Below are positions 26,947 to 37,389 of a stretch of 64,000 bases of DNA, one piece after another. A program made the translations under genes and the position numbers. Each line of letters begins with the position of its first letter. Position 1 is the first letter of the stretch. Origin of the DNA: Pelecanus crispus (taxonomy: Eukaryota; Chordata; Aves; Pelecaniformes; Pelecanidae); NCBI RefSeq assembly GCF_030463565.1, contig NC_134662.1:1798001-1862000 (forward strand). Direction: 5' to 3'. The notes under the pieces were generated by a model that was not told the DNA's origin, made no database searches, and was given only the letters and a program-made list of their open reading frames with translations.

Positions 26947-28128
26947 CTGCGAACAAACGGGGAGAGCTTGGGACCGGGCACGGCTGCCGCTAGATGGGGC
27001 TGGAAGCTGGGCCACCACGCCGTGCGAGGGCCACCGTGCCACGCGTGGCACCACACGGGCCGCCGCGGCACCGGGCTGCACAGGGATGGTCACGCCGCAC
27101 GTACCAAACCAGCCACGCCACACATGGGCGCAGGATTTTCCCCTGCTCCCCGTCCCCGCTCTGCGAGGCAGCGGGGTGCCCGCAGAGGTGTTTCATCTCC
27201 GAGCAGGTGCCCGCCTGATCTCGCAGCAATGCCGTGAGGGGTCACGGTCTGATCCCACATGCCTCCCATGGAAATCTCTGTTCAGCCCCTGCCGCAGGCT
27301 CGCCTCTGCTCTGCCTCAGCAGGAAACTGAGCTCAGGCCTTCAGACCTCAAGAAGCTTTTAAATTTGTATCATCTCAGTGAGCGGGCAGCCAGCACACAC
27401 GCCGTGCTCGCTCCGACCCCGGGGGAGCAGCAGGCTGGCGTGCGCACGTTGCTCTGCAACCAGGGCACGGGGAGCCTCGGCGCCAGCTCTGCTGGGCAGT
27501 CAGCGAGACCTCTCCCGCCCGATGGGAGCAGAGACGGGCTGTCATCGGGCACTAAAAATGGTTTTTAACTAGTTGGCCGCTTCCCAGTTCCCACTGCACT
27601 CCTCCCATGGGAGACAAAAGCAGGGACAAAGTCTCCCAGCCTCGCCAAGACAGGACGCTCAGGGACAGGGTCTGTCTGAATGGCAGGAGCGGGTCCCATG
27701 GGGTGGCAGCGATGCTTTAACTCAAGCACGTGCCGGTGCTACCATGTGGGCCAGGCTCGCACCTCCAGCAGAGCCTCCTGCTAAAATTCCTCTGCCGGGG
27801 CAAAGCCAGGCGCAGGCAGAGCCATCGCCCTCATGTACGCGGCGTTTGCTGCACCTGGGCACTGCTCAGCTTCATATGGGGCAAAAACTACAACTGATTA
27901 AAGCAGATGGACAGGCAACTTCACAGGAGACCTTTAAAAAGTATCTTCAAGTTTGCTTGTCCTTCGTCTTCACTCTCCTGCTTTTAAAAATAAATGGGAT
28001 TTGTCAAGACTGCCAAAAGTGTATTTAATGAGGGTTTGGGGCTGATCTGGGAAGTACGCTGCCTTGGAGCTCCTGAAAGCAAACCTGACATCCCCCTTTT
28101 TACACAGAGAGCAACGTTTTTCACCTAC
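26947..28128 (-). other. TCF3: TCF3 intron between exons 13 and 14
   Basis: 1.18 kb, nothing recognised. The next intron, 28208-29003 (796 bases), holds only a short duplicated GGACCACCCGACA at about 28301-28326. Confidence 0.7.
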
Positions 28129-28207
28129 CTGCAAGCCCCTGAGGGGAGCCGACCGGTGTAGAGGGGTTTGATGAGAAGTTATTGCTAGAGTGATCGGGGG
28201 AATAAAT
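28129..28207 (-). CDS. TCF3: TCF3 exon 13 (activation domain 2, second half)
   Basis: Reads [20 protein letters not shown] then SPQGLA plus one base, with donor GTAGGT and acceptor [35 protein letters not shown] is one of the most conserved stretches outside the bHLH and forms the loop-helix activation domain with exon 12. Confidence 0.95.
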
Positions 28208-29003
28208 CTGGAGCAAGAGAAGCGGGACACGGTCAGCAGCGCCCACCCCTGCGACGGCTCTCCTCCTCCCCAGCAGCGCCGCTGAGCCCAGGTGCAGTGA
28301 GGACCACCCGACAGGACCACCCGACAGCACCTCCCTTGCCATACCCACTCCAGCTCCCAGCTGGTATGAGGGCCCAGCCCGCTAGTCCCCCCGCAGCTCC
28401 CCGATTAACACAGGGGTCCCTCTCTGTCCCCGCTGCCACCACCCCTCCAGCTACAGCCTCCGTTCTCCAGGTCCCACCTCAGAGGGAAGCAAGAGCCCCA
28501 TGAAACTGTTGCAGGGTGCAGTGCTGGCACCCCTCCACCACCATGCAGAAGCAAAGGTACCTGCACTGAATGGGACAGAGGCAACCCCAAGCTCTGACAG
28601 TGCAGTGGGACCAGTGCCCTCCAGTTTGAACCAGCACACGCAGGGCCAGGAGTACTGGGACCTGCTACGAGGGCTGTGTAGGGCCGTCTTGCCAGACCAG
28701 TACCAGGCTGAGCAGCCACAGAGCTGGCTCATGGGCATGGGTCAGCGGGGCCACCATAACATCCAGTGCCTCAGTTTCCCCATCTGCTAAAAGGTGCTTT
28801 TGCACAGCACCAGGACTCAGGATGGCAGCACACGGCGGGGGAGAAGCCCTCCCCTCGGAGGCTGCCGTGTTTTTGGGGTGCATTCACCCAAACTCCTCAA
28901 TGTGTCCATCTTCCCTGCTGCCTAGAGGATGCCTGTTATAGAGGGGAGGTCCAACACTGCAACAGGACAGGGACCGGGGTCAAGGATCTGCAGAAACTCT
29001 TAC

Positions 29004-29062
29004 TGAAGCTAGTGCCTTCCCGAGCGCGTCTCCTGAGCTCCCAGCTGCGGTTCCTCTGTTAC
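29004..29062 (-). CDS. TCF3: TCF3 exon 12 (activation domain 2, first half)
   Basis: A 59-base exon too short to stand out as an open frame. GT completes a Gly codon, then NRGTAAGSSGDALGKALAS, ending in phase 0 with donor GTAAGA. GSSGDALGKALAS is the invariant start of the loop-helix activation domain of E-proteins. Acceptor TCTCTTGGCAG. Confidence 0.94.
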
Positions 29063-29942
29063 CTGCCAAGAGAGGACACAGACATCACTGCCAGGGCGCC
29101 AGAAACCCAGCAGGGCAAAGCACCCATAGAAGACCTACTCTGGGGTCACCTGCTCTGAGACTGAAATTCTGGCTCTTACTGCCTTGCTTGAAAATTAAAT
29201 GGATGCCCAGCTCAGAGCAGCCCGGATGAGGGCACACACACCCCGGCAGCTTTCGTGGGGTTGCAGAAATGTCTTTATAAGACACTGGGCCAAACATGTC
29301 ACGCCATCAACAGCAATCAAATGTCTCTGCTGCAGCACGGTCCATTTTCACAGGGCATCTTAAGCCCCTACAATCCCAAACTTGCTTCCCCTCCTCTAAA
29401 CAAGGGTTTTTCTACAAAAATCAAGGTCAGAATCCTCATTTCCTGGGGAACACGAGTTCATTTCAGTAACAGGTTTTGTTCAGCAGGGTTAGAAATTAAA
29501 GCACTTAGAGGTTTAACACGGTATCCAAATGCAGCACAAACATTTCTCTTCCAGATTTAGATGAACAGCTTCACACATACCCCTGCCTTCCCGCAACTCA
29601 TTTAAGCCACAGTGCCTCCAAGAGATAATGTCACAGATCCTGGTCTCCTCCCAGATCCATCAAGAGAGGTGTAAACCCCCAAGCCGGCACCTGGTCCCCC
29701 TGCTACAGCCAACCCAGGTACCCAGCCGCAGTACCCTCGGTGCACCTCTTCCTCATGCAGTAACTCCATGCATGGGCGACACACAAGGGATAAAAAGTGT
29801 CTGGGCACATCGGACACAGATACCACTGCCTCACGCCTCAGAGATTTGCACGAGGCTTTGATTTTCCCCTTAAGCCTCTGCAGAGCAGCGGAGCAAGGAG
29901 GGTCACGCTGGCGACCACCACGCGCCCCGGGGCCGTACGTAC
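29063..29942 (-). other. TCF3: TCF3 intron between exons 11 and 12
   Basis: 880 bases, partly AT-rich at 29270-29560; no gene seen. The next two introns are very short (30070-30262, 193 bases; 30403-30698, 296 bases). Confidence 0.7.
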
Positions 29943-30069
29943 CCATCATGCTGTCCGTCCCGCTGATTGGGGGCGTATGACTGGAGACACCGTACGGCGT
30001 GGAGGCAGAGGAGAAGCCAGACACAGAGGGGAGTCCGCCGTTAACCTCTCCTGAATGAAGCTGGTAGTT
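29943..30069 (-). CDS. TCF3: TCF3 exon 11
   Basis: Reads NYQLHSGEVNGGLPSVSGFS, then SASTPYGVSSHTPPISGTDS and MM plus one base. EVNGGLPS and GVSSHTPP-SG-DS are specific to TCF3. Acceptor CTCTCTGCCAG; donor GTACGT, which continues GTACGTACGG. Confidence 0.94.
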
Positions 30070-30262
30070 CTGGCAGAGAGGGGGAGAGGCGTGAGAGGTA
30101 CCCTTGAAGGACTGCCGGCCTTTGGCACCCAGGCCAGGGCCGCGGTCCTCCCGGCCGGCAGCGGCCCCGAGCCAATGGCCACAGGACGAGGTGACGTGCC
30201 ACCACCGGCTGGCTGAGTGGAGCCCCCCAGCCCGCCCGCGGGGCAGCGCGGGGACGCGTTAC

Positions 30263-30402
30263 CATGCGTTCGTGCTGATGTAAACTGTTGAAGCCACTGG
30301 ACTGCGGAAGCGGGGAGGAGGAGCTGCCCAGCATGGCACCGTAACTTGACTGGCTCATGGCACCTGGTGAACTCCACAGGTCTGGCGAGTTATGGAGCCC
30401 GT
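30263..30402 (-). CDS. TCF3: TCF3 exon 10
   Basis: AC completes an Asp codon; then GLHNSPDLWSSPGAMSQSSY, GAMLGSSSSPLPQSSGFNSL and HQHERM, ending in phase 0 with donor GTAACG. The DLWS, GAMLG-SSPLP and LHQHERM motifs are E-protein hallmarks. It is shorter than the human exon, which has extra Gly/Ser residues before GGLHQHERM. Confidence 0.94.
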
Positions 30403-30698
30403 CTGGAAGGAAAATCACAGCTGAGTGGGGCAGAGATGCCGGCACGCGTCCCACAGCACGCACGGGAGCAAGTCAGCTCAGACTGAGGGGCTGCGTCTGT
30501 CCCAGTCGCATCCTGCCTACGCCAAGCATCACCCACTGAGCAAACTGGAGCCACTTCGGGGCTGCTTCGTGTCTCATGCACTCCTGCCCCAAGCTCCCTC
30601 CATCTCACGTGCTGCGCAATACTTCCCATCGTCCGTAACAGGCCAGGCAGCCCCTGCTCTGGCCGGCTTGCAGGACACGGGGGTTGTTAATAACTCAC

Positions 30699-30801
30699 CT
30701 GCCATATAAAAGGCTCCGGGATACACAGTGCTGGGAGGTTTCGAGGGAGTATATCCAGCTGGATCCCTGCTGTAGTCATCACCTGAGTTGGATGGATACA
30801 C
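30699..30801 (-). CDS. TCF3: TCF3 exon 9
   Basis: Starts at phase 0 with VYPSNSGDDYSRDPAGYTPS, then KPPSTVYPGAFYMA plus one base, donor GTGAGT. It matches the [32 protein letters not shown] block of mammalian TCF3. Acceptor CCCTGCCCTACAG. Confidence 0.94.
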
Positions 30802-31960
30802 CTGTAGGGCAGGGAAGGGGATGAAGAGAAGTGCTTGGCCACCCCATGGCCCCACGTCCTCCCCATGGGTCACCCCACCGTGCGCAGCTTGGCTTTTATT
30901 CGTCGCAGCAGATGACAGAGTTGGTCCCACAGCAAAGCCGGGGGTGGGGGGGAACCAAAGCAGCTCAGCTGAAGTCACGGTGGCAGCACCGACCGGCGCA
31001 GCTCTGCTGGGGAGCGGCGCAGGGCACGCGCCCCGTCTGCCTTCCCGTAACAGCACGGATCCCTGCAGCCCCCTCCTGCAGAAGACGCAGGCACCAGCAG
31101 AAGTTTCAACTCTTAGCTCTAGTTCCTTTTTCTGTGGTTATAACTTTTTATGGGTAACCACAAAAGCCATCATTTCTGCGTGCTAACCCCGCACCCAAGG
31201 GCGCGGGCTGGGTGGTGGTGATGGGGACGGGCGAGGCTTCGGGACCTGCTGGCCCCTGCGCCGAGCCCGCTCTACGCCGGGCTGCAGCACCAGGACGGCA
31301 GCAGTCGCGCCCGAGGACAGCGTCCGCTCAAACCCTTCACAGCAATCAGCCTACCCTGCTCCAGGGGAAACTGAGGCACGGGGGAAGCTGAGGGCTGAGC
31401 AGTCCCTCAAAAGGGATGTCACACGGCTCTCGGACAGCTTTTGGCCGGATTTCTGCAGCACGTTCAGCTACGTTATTTAACAGCATATTAAGCAAAAGAA
31501 AAGCTTTTTTTCTTCTTCTTCTAAATTAACCAAACCCATCCTAGAAAGCCCTTACCGAAAATCATCTTCTGCCAGTGCAAAAACACACCTTTTTTTTTCT
31601 TTAAGCAGAAATTCAACACGCAAAGAAACTGAAATGCCACTCAAAATTACGTGAGAACTTTTGTTACAGCTTATTTTCATCCCCATTGATTCATTCTGAA
31701 ACTGCTAATAATTTTTTTTTTTTAAATACACACGAAAGCAGAGGCGGGTGCAGGGGCTGGCTGGGCACGCTCAGCCAGCTCTGCCTGGAAGACACAGCTT
31801 TCTTTGGAAAGGAAACCTGCCCTGAGTTTCTCTTTCCCCACACCCAGCCAGCTCCCTCCGACCCCTTGTCCTCACCCAGCAAGAAGGGGCAAAATTTTTC
31901 TATATTTCTGTAACTGCCCAGAACACCAGGAATTTCTTCTTTTGTTGTGGGGGAGTCTTC

Positions 31961-31965
<5 letters not shown>

Positions 31966-31993
<28 letters not shown>
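31966..31993. repeat. A28 homopolymer
   Basis: 28 consecutive A in the intron before TCF3 exon 9 (T28 in the RNA). Similar tracts occur at 41995-42018 (A24), 54160-54184 (A25), 55950-55973 (T24) and 56863-56889 (A27). Confidence 0.95.
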
Positions 31994-31997
<4 letters not shown>

Positions 31998-32339
31998 TGA
32001 AAAGCACTAGCGACTGCACTTAAATATCTTGCTTCATTTTCCCCTGGCAGCCCAGGTTCCTGCTTCTCGGAGCAGCTTCCCTCGAAGCTGGGGGAGTTCA
32101 GAGCCCGGGGGCAGCCCGGGCCCCTCACCGCCCATCAGCTCTTGGGCAGCGGGTGGCCGGACCCTGCGGGGCAACGGGGAGCCGAAAGCAACTTGTGGGC
32201 ATCGGTGCTACAGATTGAGACCGGGGAACTTGTAAAATAAAGAAAAAAAAAAGAAATAAAACTAAAATAAAGACAGGGGGAGGGGAAAAACCTGACAGAC
32301 ACTGACAGCTGCCCTTCATCCCTCGCTCAAAAAAGAAAA

Positions 32340-33760
32340 TTCACGGCGCTTCGCCTCTGTGCGGCATCGCAGGACGGCGTCGGGGCGAAGCGGGCGTGCG
32401 GAGCCGCGCGTGGGCAGCGCGTGCGGCTGGGGAGAGCGGGGGAATGGAGGCGGCTGCAAAGAACAAGAATCCAGTAAATTGACTTTTCCTATAATTTGAT
32501 TAAATAGCGGGAGCTGGGACAGGGAATCGAATGAAGCGCGTCTAATAGCCCCGCGCCATCTGCCAGGGGCTGGCACCTGGCCAGCGCGCGAGGCAGCTGT
32601 GCGGCAGCGGAGCGGGCGCGCGGGGGGGGGCCGCGGCGAGCTGCAACATCCATTTCATAAATCCGGGGCGAAAATAAGAAGAATAAAATAGCAGGGATGA
32701 GCAGACCGGGGTTGCAAAGAGGGGGGAGTCCGCCTTGCTGCGTATCCGCCCCGCTCCGCCACCCTCGACCCCCCCGTCTCCTGGCGGATCCCCGGTGGGC
32801 AGGTTTCACCCCAGCAGCGGCCCTGGCCCCTCCAAATCTTTCATTTCCCTGCTCGGCGCAGGGGAGGCTGCGAAAGCCAGCATCGCCCTTCCCCGCACCG
32901 GCTAAGCGAGGAGCATCCCAGCGCCGCCGCGTGCGGGGCAGCCGGCCGAGCCCGGCCGAGCGCCGCAGGAAACGGTAAATCAGCGCCGGGTCCCCGCTCC
33001 CCACCCCGCGGCCCCAGCCCTCGTGTGTCGGCAGCAATGGCGGCGGCCTCAGGGACCTCCAGGTGAGGTCATTTCCTCTGGTTAAAATTGCCAGCGCGGC
33101 GAGAGCGCCTCTTGAAAAGCCCCAGCGCCGGGATTCGCAGGGCTTTGTGGTGTTGGGGTTTTTTTCCCCCCCACCCTCCTTGTTTTTCTTGCTTAAATGC
33201 ATGAGCTGGGGTGGGACTTCAGGCAGACTGAAGTTAAACAGAGCAGTGACCAGACTGCGAATTCGCAGGCTGAAACGGCTCCCGGCCACCACGCTCGCTG
33301 CAGCAACAAAATCCTGCAGGAACCGACTTGCACAAAATCCCTCCCCGGCTTCCCCTGGCAAAGCCAGCCGGCGTGCAGCAGGGGCTCGGGCCCCATCCAG
33401 CCCCGGGTCGGGGCCGGCGTGCAGCAGGGGCTCGGGCCCCATCCAGCCCCGGGTCGGGGCCGGCGTGCAGCAGGGGCTCGGGGCCCCATCCAGCCCCGGG
33501 TCCCATGCCCGGACGCGCCGGGGGAGCGCGGCCGCGAGCGCTGACCCCGCTTCCCACATCACGGGGAGGCTCCGAGGGGCTCCGCGCCCCGGGGGCAGCC
33601 CCAGCAGGCGCCGCTGCTCCCGGCCAGCGCCCGTTGCACAAGAACTAAGCCCCAAGGGCCGCGGGGTGCAAGCACGGGTCCCTCTGCGCCCGCCCGCGGT
33701 CAGGGCAGCTCGGGCTCTGCCCGGCATCGGGCGCCTTTCCCACCCTCCAACCTCCTCACA
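32340..33760. promoter_or_regulatory. Intronic CpG island
   Basis: A dense CpG stretch inside a 4.7-kb TCF3 intron, flanked by AT-rich patches at about 32465-32520 and 33840-33920. It could be an internal promoter for an N-terminally shortened TCF3, as alternative promoters are common in the related TCF4 and TCF12. No transcript evidence is visible in the sequence. Confidence 0.4.
33370..33503. repeat. 46-bp tandem repeat, about 3 copies
   Basis: Units 33370-33415 and 33416-33461 are identical (starting GGCGTGCAGCAGGGGCTCGG); the third, from 33462, has one extra G and is truncated. Contains CCCCGGG palindromic cores. Confidence 0.9.
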
Positions 33761-35548
33761 TCGCCAGCGCCTCTGGGTGCCTCTGGCAGAATCGCTCCCC
33801 TTTCAGCCACCCTCAACTACTCCAGCTGCTGACCTCTCCGAGTTTTCCAAGCAGCTAGGGAATTACAGATTAAAGCGCTTTATTTTAATGAGATGCCGAT
33901 TAACCTATTTATTTTGCACGGGGTCCAGCGATAACACGGGGTGGGCTCCTGCACAGGCGAGTCAGACAAGAAAGACCCTTTGATCCGCTGCCTTTGAGGC
34001 CGGCGACTCCTTTTGCTCCCCGCTTCTCTCGCCGCCTCGGTGCCCATTTCCTTCCCCAGGTGTGGAAGTTCAAAAACAAGCCAAGAAGCCGGAGGTCACG
34101 GCAAAGAGAGGGCGGCGGAAAGAGGTAGCACCAGCCCATGCAGCAGGAACTGAGCTCTGCGGTCAAGGGGCAGCCGAGGCGACAGCCAGCGCTCTCCGGG
34201 CTGGAAGAGTCCGCGTGCAGGTGTCGGCTCAGACGCAGGGAAGGGGCTGAGTTTTGGCAAACGCCAAGCGGCTCTTCCTGTGGGAACCGGGGCCCTTTAG
34301 GGCACCGCCGGCACGACGGGCAGCAAGCCCCATCGCCTTTGAAATCTGAGGCCAATAAAGGGCCATTTGTTGGGAGCGATGTTTTCCCCACATGTCGACT
34401 GGGGTTTAAAAGCTCCGAATTTCACACAGAAACTCGACACAGCAATAGGGATTCTGCTTCGAGCAGGTTCTCCCTGTTAAAACAGACCCTTGGAGCAACT
34501 TGGCGCTGCTGACCGGAGCCGGTTTCTCCGTGAGGGGGGTCCGCAGGGACCCTCCAACCCCCTCCGGTCTGCAAGCCCAATCCAGCAAGCCCTCAGCGCC
34601 TTCCTCTCCCTCCATCCTCCCAACATCAGCATCTCAGGGTCCCTTTCCAAAGGCAGAGCCCATGGCGGAGGTGACAGAGCAAGCGTTGCGCTAGCAGTGA
34701 AGGAACGCCACAGCACGAGATTTCCCCCACGGGTGGACGCACGCAGGCGTTCCCCAGGGAACGGGCGAGCGGGCACCCGCTTCACATCGCATCAGCTTTG
34801 GCGGCGAGCGGCACGACGGGCTCGGGCTCGGGCACATCTCCAGCGCGGCCCCAGCCTGGGCTCCAGCTTGCCTGCAGGACGCAGCCCGCCCGTCCCCCTG
34901 CAAGCACGCAAACGCTCCAGCGAGGAATGCAGCCTCGGCCGCCGCGCAGCCAGACAGCTCCCATATTCCTGCAGGAACCCTCCAGCCCACTCCAATTAGC
35001 TTTCCTGGAGATCCCATTACTTCTAGCCACAAAGACATTGTTCAGTTTATTCCCCTGTAACAGCCGCGGGAGCATGGCTAACATATTCCTACAGGCTGCC
35101 TGGCTTTCTTATAAAACAGCCCAGGCAGCGCACACACCTGGAGCAGCCCCAGCTGCCTGCCCGCATTACAACTGGTTTGGTTTCCCTTCTGGAGTGAAAT
35201 CCGATTACACCGAATATTACATTTCACTCGGGCACTCGCGACAAAGTCAAACAGACGAGAGCCAGGAGGCAACGGGTCCAGGTTCCGGCCGGGGAGGTGC
35301 CGCCGGCGGCTGCTGCGCACGGGGAGCATTGCAGCTCCTTCTCTCCCATTAGTGCCGCAGCACCGCAGTTTCACAGCGCTTCCCCATTTCTCCTACGTAG
35401 GAAGCTGTAGCTGGGAAAACCCTTCCTCGTCCCGCTCAAATCCAAGCCCTCGATGTTCGGGGTGGCTGGACCCGTAGGGTCGGCAGCTCTCGCGGCAGAG
35501 GAAGCAGGGACGCCCAGGGGATGGGGGAACGGGGATCCCGCCACTTAC

Positions 35549-35598
35549 CGAGGAGGGGAGTCCAGGAGGCACCTTCCGAACCTTTTTGGGCTGTCCAT
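35549..35598 (-). CDS. TCF3: TCF3 exon 8 (nuclear localisation signal)
   Basis: A 50-base exon. AT completes an Asp codon, then GQPKKVRKVPPGLPSS, ending in phase 0 at a GTAAGT donor. PKKVRKV is the known E2A nuclear localisation signal and PPGLPSS is invariant in E-proteins. Acceptor TTTCTTTAAACCAG. Confidence 0.94.
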
Positions 35599-37259
35599 CT
35601 GGTTTAAAGAAAAGAAGAGAGGATCTAACTTCTGAAGGGGGTTATTGGGAGGGAAACAACGAGCTATAGCTCAAAGTCTCCAAGGATGGAAGATGCAGGT
35701 TCAAACAGGGCTCAGATCCCAAATGCCCCATAGCCAAAGAAGCGTCAACAGTGAAAATGTCCGAGGATGAACCTCTTCTCCTCCTCTCGTCTGCACCCTC
35801 TGAGGGCGGGTTTCACCCACAAACAGAGGTCACAGGGCAGTCTCTCTCCTGAAACACCACGCTAAGGGGTGCTCACCAGCCAGAGAAGGGCTGCGCTTGC
35901 TCTTTGGAAGAGACCGAGCCCATAAATAACCCCTCGTTTGGGGTTTTTTTGGAAACAATTTAACTTGAAGTGGGTTTGCAGACAAAGGATGCAGAAAGAG
36001 AATAAATGCAGGGAGGGGGCTGTATTTTCATGTGCTCCTTATGCAGTATTATTCTTGGGAAAGCTTCACGGCTGCAGGAAGGCAGGGCTGGTGCTCATCC
36101 CGGGCCAGCCCCTCCCCAGCCCAGCTCTGCAGGTCCAGCTCCGAGGGGGAAGGACACAGTGTCCTGGGGGAAGGTGGTGGGGGAAACATCCTGTGAAGTG
36201 GCTCAAGGGGAAGCACTGGTTAAAAATTTGGGGATTTTTTTAGTTCATAATTAAGGAAAGCCCCAGCTGAGGGGGTGCAGGATGCTAACACAGCAAGTCT
36301 GCCAAGCCAGGGGCTCTGCCGGGTTGTAGCCGAGGAGGAGAAACTCATCACACAGAATGACCTGATGCAGAAGAATCATTTCCCAGGCTGACAACATAAA
36401 CCAGCAATGTTTTAAAGTGGCAATATCAAAGTGGATGCCTTTATCTGAAAAGCACTGGAAAAAACACACGTAACACCGGGTCGCTTCTGGTTTCGTTTGT
36501 TGGGGAAAGCTCAAAATAGCAGCAAGAGAGTGACTGGAGGGTGCGGGGGGGGAACTATGACAAGAAACACAAGAACTGGGGCTTGTCTTCACTTGAAAGT
36601 TAAATTCACACCCGACCTTAGCCTTTGTTAAAAGCAAAATGGCTTATTCCCAGGTATTTTCCTGGCGTGGGCAGGCGTGGGCAATTCCTGCTCTGGAACA
36701 TCGAAGCGGGCAGGTGGGCAAGGAGAGCTCCCGGAGCAAAGAGCACCTGCGTCCCAGGGCACGGCTCCGTGCCCCAGCAGACACCCCGACCTCATGCTGC
36801 TTCTTAGTAACTTGCTCCTGGCAGTCCCGTTGGCTTGCAGCAGGACAGGGGCTCCAAGGACAGCCGCCGGCCATAAAAACAGCCTCGAAGGCGGCCCAAA
36901 GTTTTCCAGGAGCAACTACTGATGCGCAGTGTGGCCGGAGGCATTTTTTGAAGAACCTCAAGCCATTTGCTGCTTTCATCTAATCTGACATTTTCCAGAA
37001 AGAAGGAAATTCTACACGACTGTGAGCCCAAACTCCCTTTTTTAAAAATTATGTGTATATATATTATATATAGTTTTCCCCCCCTAAAAAAAGCAAATGC
37101 AAATTCACACCTATGTGCACAAATGGCAACACCAGTGCTTTCGTTCCCGAAGGCGGACCCGACGCGGGCGCCTGCCCGGTCGACAGCCCCTGGGTCGCTC
37201 AACCAAGCTGCCGGACAAACCGGAGCGGTGGCACCCAAGGGTGACACGAAGGAACTTAC
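35599..37259 (-). other. TCF3: TCF3 intron between exons 7 and 8
   Basis: 1.66 kb, no gene. A short (TA)n-type run lies at about 37052-37071. Confidence 0.7.
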
Positions 37260-37389
37260 CTATGTTGCTCTCAGCACCTCTCCTGCGAGGATTGTTGGGG
37301 TAAGAAAAATACTGAGACCCCCCTTTCACCCCAGTGGGGGAAAGCGTGCTCGGACTCGCGATTCCCATTTCGCTGGGCAGGAAACCAGC
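37260..37389 (-). CDS. TCF3: TCF3 exon 7
   Basis: Starts in phase 0 with AGFLPSEMGIASPSTLSPTG, then VKGGSQYFSYPNNPRRRGAE and SNI plus one base. SPSTLSPTG-K-GSQY is the E-protein repression-domain signature and RRR begins the bipartite basic region. Acceptor CCTTGTTTGCAG, donor GTAAGT. It encodes the same block as human TCF3 AGFL-SGELALNSPGPLSPSG. Confidence 0.93.

Larger units (their letters stand above)
30802..35548 (-). other. TCF3: TCF3 intron between exons 8 and 9
   Basis: 4.7 kb. Contains an A28 tract (31966-31993), a CpG-dense core (about 32340-33760), a 46-bp tandem repeat (33370-33503) and AT-rich homeodomain-like patches on both sides of the CpG core. No coding exon of TCF3 or another gene was found in it. 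Confidence 0.7.

Noticed and set aside
32489-33727. 412-codon minus-strand open frame and 306-codon plus-strand frame
   Set aside because: CpG-rich, low complexity, crosses the 46-bp repeat, no domain; inside a TCF3 intron with no splice support.
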